Shown here piece after piece: positions 61,111-64,000 of a stretch of DNA of 64,000 nucleotides. The stretch is from Pseudomonadota bacterium. Its GTDB lineage: Bacteria > Desulfobacterota > Binatia > Binatales > Binataceae. Below the pieces are notes generated by a model, which ran no database searches, was not told where the DNA came from, and saw only the letters and a program-made list of their open reading frames with translations. Made by a program: the position numbers and the translations under genes. The first letter of the stretch is position 1, and each line of letters begins with the position of its first letter. The stretch covers positions 62,001-126,000 of the forward strand of contig JAJPIG010000004.1 in NCBI GenBank assembly GCA_021324855.1, written 5' to 3'.

Positions 61111-62526
61111 TCATCGCTTCGAGAAGACGACCGCATCCCGATCTTGGAAGATTTTTTTCCATCCGGGAATATCGCCGAGCGTGTCGACGCTTGGGTCGGC
61201 CGCCGGCCATACGACGACATCGATGCCGTACTTCCGCACCGTCTGCGGCCAATTGCCGCGCTTGTTCAACAGCTCCGACATGTCGATGGTGAGGTTCTGC
61301 GGATAAACGTCGTAGCGATCGTCCATGAAAACACGTTGTTGCGGGCCGTAGTTCAACACGATGTAGCCGCCCCACTTATCGGTGCTCAGCAGGCGCGATC
61401 CGAGCAGACCGCGGGCGGCGATTGAGCGCATAGCAGCGACCGGATAGCCGGCGAAATCGAGACCCGGCCGGCGAAAGACCGGGTCGGTCCAAGCGATCGC
61501 GAGGACGGCCGCCAGCACCGCCATCGCCCAGTTGAACGCGCGCCGATTCGCCGCGGCCTCGGCCGGAGCCGCCCATGCACGTGCGACAATCGGAAACATC
61601 GCGATTGGCGCGATCGCGATATTGCGCTCCGCCCACAGACCGAGAGCGAGGAAGGGAATGGCGACGACGAAGCCGCGAATCCCGATCTCGCGCGGCCGGG
61701 TCAGAATTGCTGCGCTGAAGACCGCAATCCAGACCAGGTACGCGATTCCTTGCACGCTGGCGATGCTCGCGTGACGCCATTCAACGACGCCGCTCAACGC
61801 CTGGTAGCGCGCCGCCAGATGAAACGGCGCTGCGAGCAGACGATATCCGTACGGGTTGATGAAACAGACGGCCAACGCAATCGCGCCGGCGATCAGGAGG
61901 TCGCGTTCGCGCCCGCGCGACAGCGGCGCGCCCTCGAGCCGTCGCCCGATCAGGTGAAGCGCGAGGTAGGCAAACCCGAGCACGAAGCTGCCGTGCGTAT
62001 TCGCCCACAGCCAGAACAGCGGCGGCATCAGAAGCATCGGACGACGTCCGGCCGCGGAATCGGGAAGCTCGACGATGTAGACCAGTACGAGAAGCGCCAG
62101 GATTCCGAGCATCAGCGGACGCGGCGACCAGAGCGTATAGGTCGCCGCGAGCGAGACCACCGAGATCATCGTTGCGCGGAACGTATCATGAGTGATGCGG
62201 CGCGCGAGGCGATACCAGAGTGCGCCGATAGTTGCTCCGATAGCGGCGTTGAACAGGATCAGGCCGACCGGTCCGACCGCGCGATCGAACGCGCCGTATG
62301 CGAAGTCCGCGAGCCACGACTCCGGCACCCATGGCGTTCCGGCCGCGGTAAACGAAAAGATATCGATGCGCGGCAGGCCGTGCGCGAGCATCCACTGACC
62401 CGTGCGCAGATGGCAGAAGGTCGAGTTGTCGGAAATCGGGTTGAGGTTGGCGTGCCATCCGGCGAGCGCAAGAAAAATAGTGACGATCGCGTCGAGCGAC
62501 GGCGGCGCGATGCCCCGGCTTCTCAA
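61111..62526 (-). CDS. Polytopic membrane protein with GT-C-like N-terminus
   Basis: This 471-residue protein has about eleven hydrophobic helices. Its first extracytoplasmic loop, NPISDNSTFCHLRTGQWMLAHGLPRIDIFSFTAAGTPWVPESWLADF, with an Asp, His and Glu, resembles the catalytic loop of GT-C-fold glycosyltransferases and conserved bacterial membrane proteins. The C-terminal 90 residues are soluble (VFMDDRYDVYPQN ... VDTLGDIPGWKKIFQD). Start is TTG with GGAGGG eight bases upstream. Donor and acceptor cannot be assigned. Confidence 0.8.
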   Translation of the reverse strand: MRSRGIAPPSLDAIVTIFLALAGWHANLNPISDNSTFCHLRTGQWMLAHGLPRIDIFSFTAAGTPWVPESWLADFAYGAFDRAVGPVGLILFNAAIGATIGALWYRLARRITHDTFRATMISVVSLAATYTLWSPRPLMLGILALLVLVYIVELPDSAAGRRPMLLMPPLFWLWANTHGSFVLGFAYLALHLIGRRLEGAPLSRGRERDLLIAGAIALAVCFINPYGYRLLAAPFHLAARYQALSGVVEWRHASIASVQGIAYLVWIAVFSAAILTRPREIGIRGFVVAIPFLALGLWAERNIAIAPIAMFPIVARAWAAPAEAAANRRAFNWAMAVLAAVLAIAWTDPVFRRPGLDFAGYPVAAMRSIAARGLLGSRLLSTDKWGGYIVLNYGPQQRVFMDDRYDVYPQNLTIDMSELLNKRGNWPQTVRKYGIDVVVWPAADPSVDTLGDIPGWKKIFQDRDAVVFSKR

Positions 62527-62553
62527 GTGCGACCCTCCGCGGCCGCCGATAAC

Positions 62554-62916
62554 CTAGCGCGCGCGGCCGGTGGTCGGATCGCAGTCGATTACTTCGCTGA
62601 TCATCACGTCCGGATCGGACTGCGTATAATTCGGCCAGTCCGCCCTGAGCTCGCGCGCCGCTTCTTCGATTCCAAAAAGGTTGATGAACGCGTCGGCGTC
62701 CTCGCGCGTGTTGAAGTAGAGCGAGTTCGCCAGATGGTACGGCGCGGTCATCCCGGGCGGCGCATATGGATTCGGATAGGCTTCGACACGCACCGGGCTG
62801 ACCCCGCAATGCTTCTTCAGCAGCCGCAAGCCCATCGGCAGATGAACCTCCGACCAGTGCTTGAGATTGAACGTCGAGCCCGGCTTGTTCGGATACATCA
62901 CTTCGATGCGATACAT
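62554..62916 (-). CDS. EthD-like / dimeric alpha-beta barrel protein
   Basis: This 120-residue protein matches the EthD/ferredoxin-like dimeric barrel pattern: RIEVMYPNKPGSTFNLKHWSEVHLPMGLRLLKKHCG, then YHLANSLYFNTREDADAFINLFG with a short helix, and NYTQSDPDVMISEVI. EthD proteins act in degradation of ethers or polyketide cyclisation with unclear chemistry. AAGGATAG precedes the ATG. It follows the PhyH-type gene by 18 bases on the same strand. Confidence 0.85.
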   Translation of the reverse strand: MYRIEVMYPNKPGSTFNLKHWSEVHLPMGLRLLKKHCGVSPVRVEAYPNPYAPPGMTAPYHLANSLYFNTREDADAFINLFGIEEAARELRADWPNYTQSDPDVMISEVIDCDPTTGRAR

Positions 62917-62934
62917 GGCTATCCTTCTTCGCGC

Positions 62935-63894
62935 TTATCCGGGCCAGACCACAGGATGGCGCTCAGGCTCGCGGTCGAGCGGATCGCCGTCCCTGAGATG
63001 GCTCGGCCGCTGGCCCGGCGGCGCGTACTTGCGAAAGAAGTAACGCACATCGTCGCCGGCATAGCGAAACGTTACTGCCCGCCGCGTTTCGGTCTGCGAG
63101 GAATTGCCGGCGGCGCCGTGCAGCGTACGCAGGTGATGCACGACGACATCGCCGGGCGCGGGCGCAAAAGTTACAATGTCGAAATCCGCTTCATGACCTT
63201 CGATCGCGGGGATCGGCTCGCCGGCGTCATCGGGCGCCGTCGCATCGCTGATGAAATAGTTGACCTTGAAGATTTTGCCGGAGCGATGCGAACCGCGCAG
63301 ATACTGAATGGGTCCCAATTCCGGGGTCTCGCGGCCGACGGGTACGCGAATCGCGCAGACCTTGTCGCCCGCGATGTGGTCGTAGCCCAGATCTTGATGC
63401 CACGCCGTCCGTTCCATCGTGCCGGGCGGCTTCACCAGCAACTGGTCATCGTAAAGATGGAGCCTGCTCGATCGGGTAAGTTGCGCAGCAATCTCGGGGA
63501 GCGGCGAATCGATCGCGAGTTCGCGAATCGCCGGATGAAGCTGCCATGCGCTGGTGATCGAAAGGAAATGACCGCGGCTCGACCGGCGGCCGACGCGCGA
63601 ATCGGTCGCAAGCCGGCCGGCCAACTGTCGCGGCGATCCCCACTCAGGACCGGTCGAGGCGGTCGCGTGTGCAGGCGCGTATGATTCGGCTGCGAGCGCC
63701 AGGCCGGTAAGATCGAGCACCTGGTCGGTCTGCTTCTCGCCGTGGCTGGCAACCAGTTCTTCGATCGCGACGCCGAGCCGGCGCGCCCATTCGTCGTCGA
63801 TTATGCCCCGAAGCCATACGACGCCATCGCGATCGTAGAGCCGCAGCTCTTCGTCGGTGATGGGGCGGACGAGCTTTCGATTTTCCTGAGGCAT
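62935..63894 (-). CDS. Phytanoyl-CoA dioxygenase (PhyH) family protein
   Basis: The 319-residue protein has the PhyH Fe(II)/2OG core: His166-x-Asp168 (WHQDLGYD), distal His259 (TLHGAAGN) and Arg271 (RRAVTFRY), with IQYLRGSHRSGKI and DEELRLYDRDGVVWLRGII at the N-terminus. It hydroxylates an alkyl or acyl substrate. I placed the start at ATG 63894; the frame extends to 63933. The preceding minus-strand gene ends one base upstream, so the two are coupled. Confidence 0.92.
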   Translation of the reverse strand: MPQENRKLVRPITDEELRLYDRDGVVWLRGIIDDEWARRLGVAIEELVASHGEKQTDQVLDLTGLALAAESYAPAHATASTGPEWGSPRQLAGRLATDSRVGRRSSRGHFLSITSAWQLHPAIRELAIDSPLPEIAAQLTRSSRLHLYDDQLLVKPPGTMERTAWHQDLGYDHIAGDKVCAIRVPVGRETPELGPIQYLRGSHRSGKIFKVNYFISDATAPDDAGEPIPAIEGHEADFDIVTFAPAPGDVVVHHLRTLHGAAGNSSQTETRRAVTFRYAGDDVRYFFRKYAPPGQRPSHLRDGDPLDREPERHPVVWPG

Positions 63895-63895
63895 T

Positions 63896-64000
63896 TCAGA
63901 CCCCGCGGTGTCCAAGGGGCAGGGGCGACGCAATTACGCCGTGCGGGTCGAGCTCGGCCTTCAGCTTTCGATGCACTTGCCAGAGCGTGCCGCCGTGCGC
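63896..64000 (-). CDS. C-terminus of a second VAO-type FAD-dependent oxidase (cut by window edge)
   Basis: Thirty-four codons and a TGA on the minus strand read ...HGGTLWQVHRKLKAELDPHGVIASPLP..., matching the LKRVLDPNSVIAPGKYGI end of the 4-cresol-dehydrogenase-like protein at 58139-59644. The stop falls one base before the PhyH start. The tail lacks the usual PGRYGI and instead ends LPLGHRGV, so the C-terminus is diverged. Only this short piece is visible, so the assignment rests on the motif W.....K..LDP.G.I. Confidence 0.6.
   Translation of the reverse strand, partial: AHGGTLWQVHRKLKAELDPHGVIASPLPLGHRGV

Noticed and set aside
1-64000. CRISPR arrays, tRNA or rRNA genes, transposases
   Set aside because: No regularly spaced repeats, no tRNA-like cloverleaf in the intergenic gaps read and no transposase motifs were found. 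A tRNA search program would be decisive for the short gaps.

Overview
The window is high-GC, densely coded DNA from an aerobic, diderm (Gram-negative-type) bacterium. Evidence for an outer membrane and oxidative life includes an RND efflux pump with its periplasmic adaptor, a periplasmic L,D-transpeptidase, two secreted DUF1329 proteins, UbiE and many O2-dependent enzymes. The combination of luciferase-like monooxygenases, Rieske oxygenases, FAH-family hydrolases, tandem amidases, DUF1329 proteins and Mo-hydroxylases resembles soil lineages such as Candidatus Binatota or related former Deltaproteobacteria. That placement is inferred from gene content only; there is no rRNA or other marker that proves it. 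No rRNA, tRNA, CRISPR array, integrase or transposase was seen.

Layout. (1) 1-15036 is a catabolic block. A minus-strand series (FAH-family hydrolase, luciferase-like oxidoreductase, DUF1329 protein, TenA/PqqC-like protein) diverges at about 4.3-4.46 kb from a plus-strand series (Rieske oxygenase, acyl-CoA-dehydrogenase-like monooxygenase, second FAH-family hydrolase, metallo-hydrolase, small secreted protein, VOC protein). A minus-strand operon of DapA-like lyase, ornithine-cyclodeaminase-like enzyme, SDR and an orphan NagH-like beta subunit follows, then a second DUF1329 gene. (2) 15240-18085 is a sensor kinase and sigma-54-dependent response regulator pair. (3) 18254-19078 is a small AT-richer patch with a short hypothetical and an excisionase-like DNA-binding protein. 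(4) 19098-30750 is housekeeping: RecD2 helicase, CMD protein, bioA-bioD, RND pump and adaptor, UbiE, quinone oxidoreductase and a SnoaL-like protein. (5) 30934-36271 is envelope functions: L,D-transpeptidase, GT39-type glycosyltransferase, sulfotransferase and a secreted protein. (6) 36301-48987 is a second catabolic block: aldehyde dehydrogenase, two tandem amidases, class II aldolase, SMP-30-like lactonase, F420/FMN-type oxidoreductase, a secreted beta-helix protein, a CocE-type hydrolase, a homogentisate-dioxygenase-like cupin and a YjbQ protein. (7) 49081-56717 is one plus-strand run: carbamoylase-type M20 hydrolase, NagGH-like Rieske oxygenase, three-gene Mo-hydroxylase and GST. (8) 56728-64000 holds another Rieske oxygenase, a 4-cresol-dehydrogenase-like flavoprotein, two different Fe(II) oxygenases, an EthD-like protein, a polytopic membrane protein and the C-terminus of a second VAO-type flavoprotein.

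How they could work together: oxygenases and hydroxylases activate aromatic or N-heterocyclic rings, while FAH, DapA-like and class II aldolase enzymes, amidases, lactonase and aldehyde dehydrogenase process the fragments. Substrates cannot be read from sequence. Notably, three Rieske oxygenases and several flavin monooxygenases lie here without any visible ferredoxin, reductase or dedicated transcriptional regulator.
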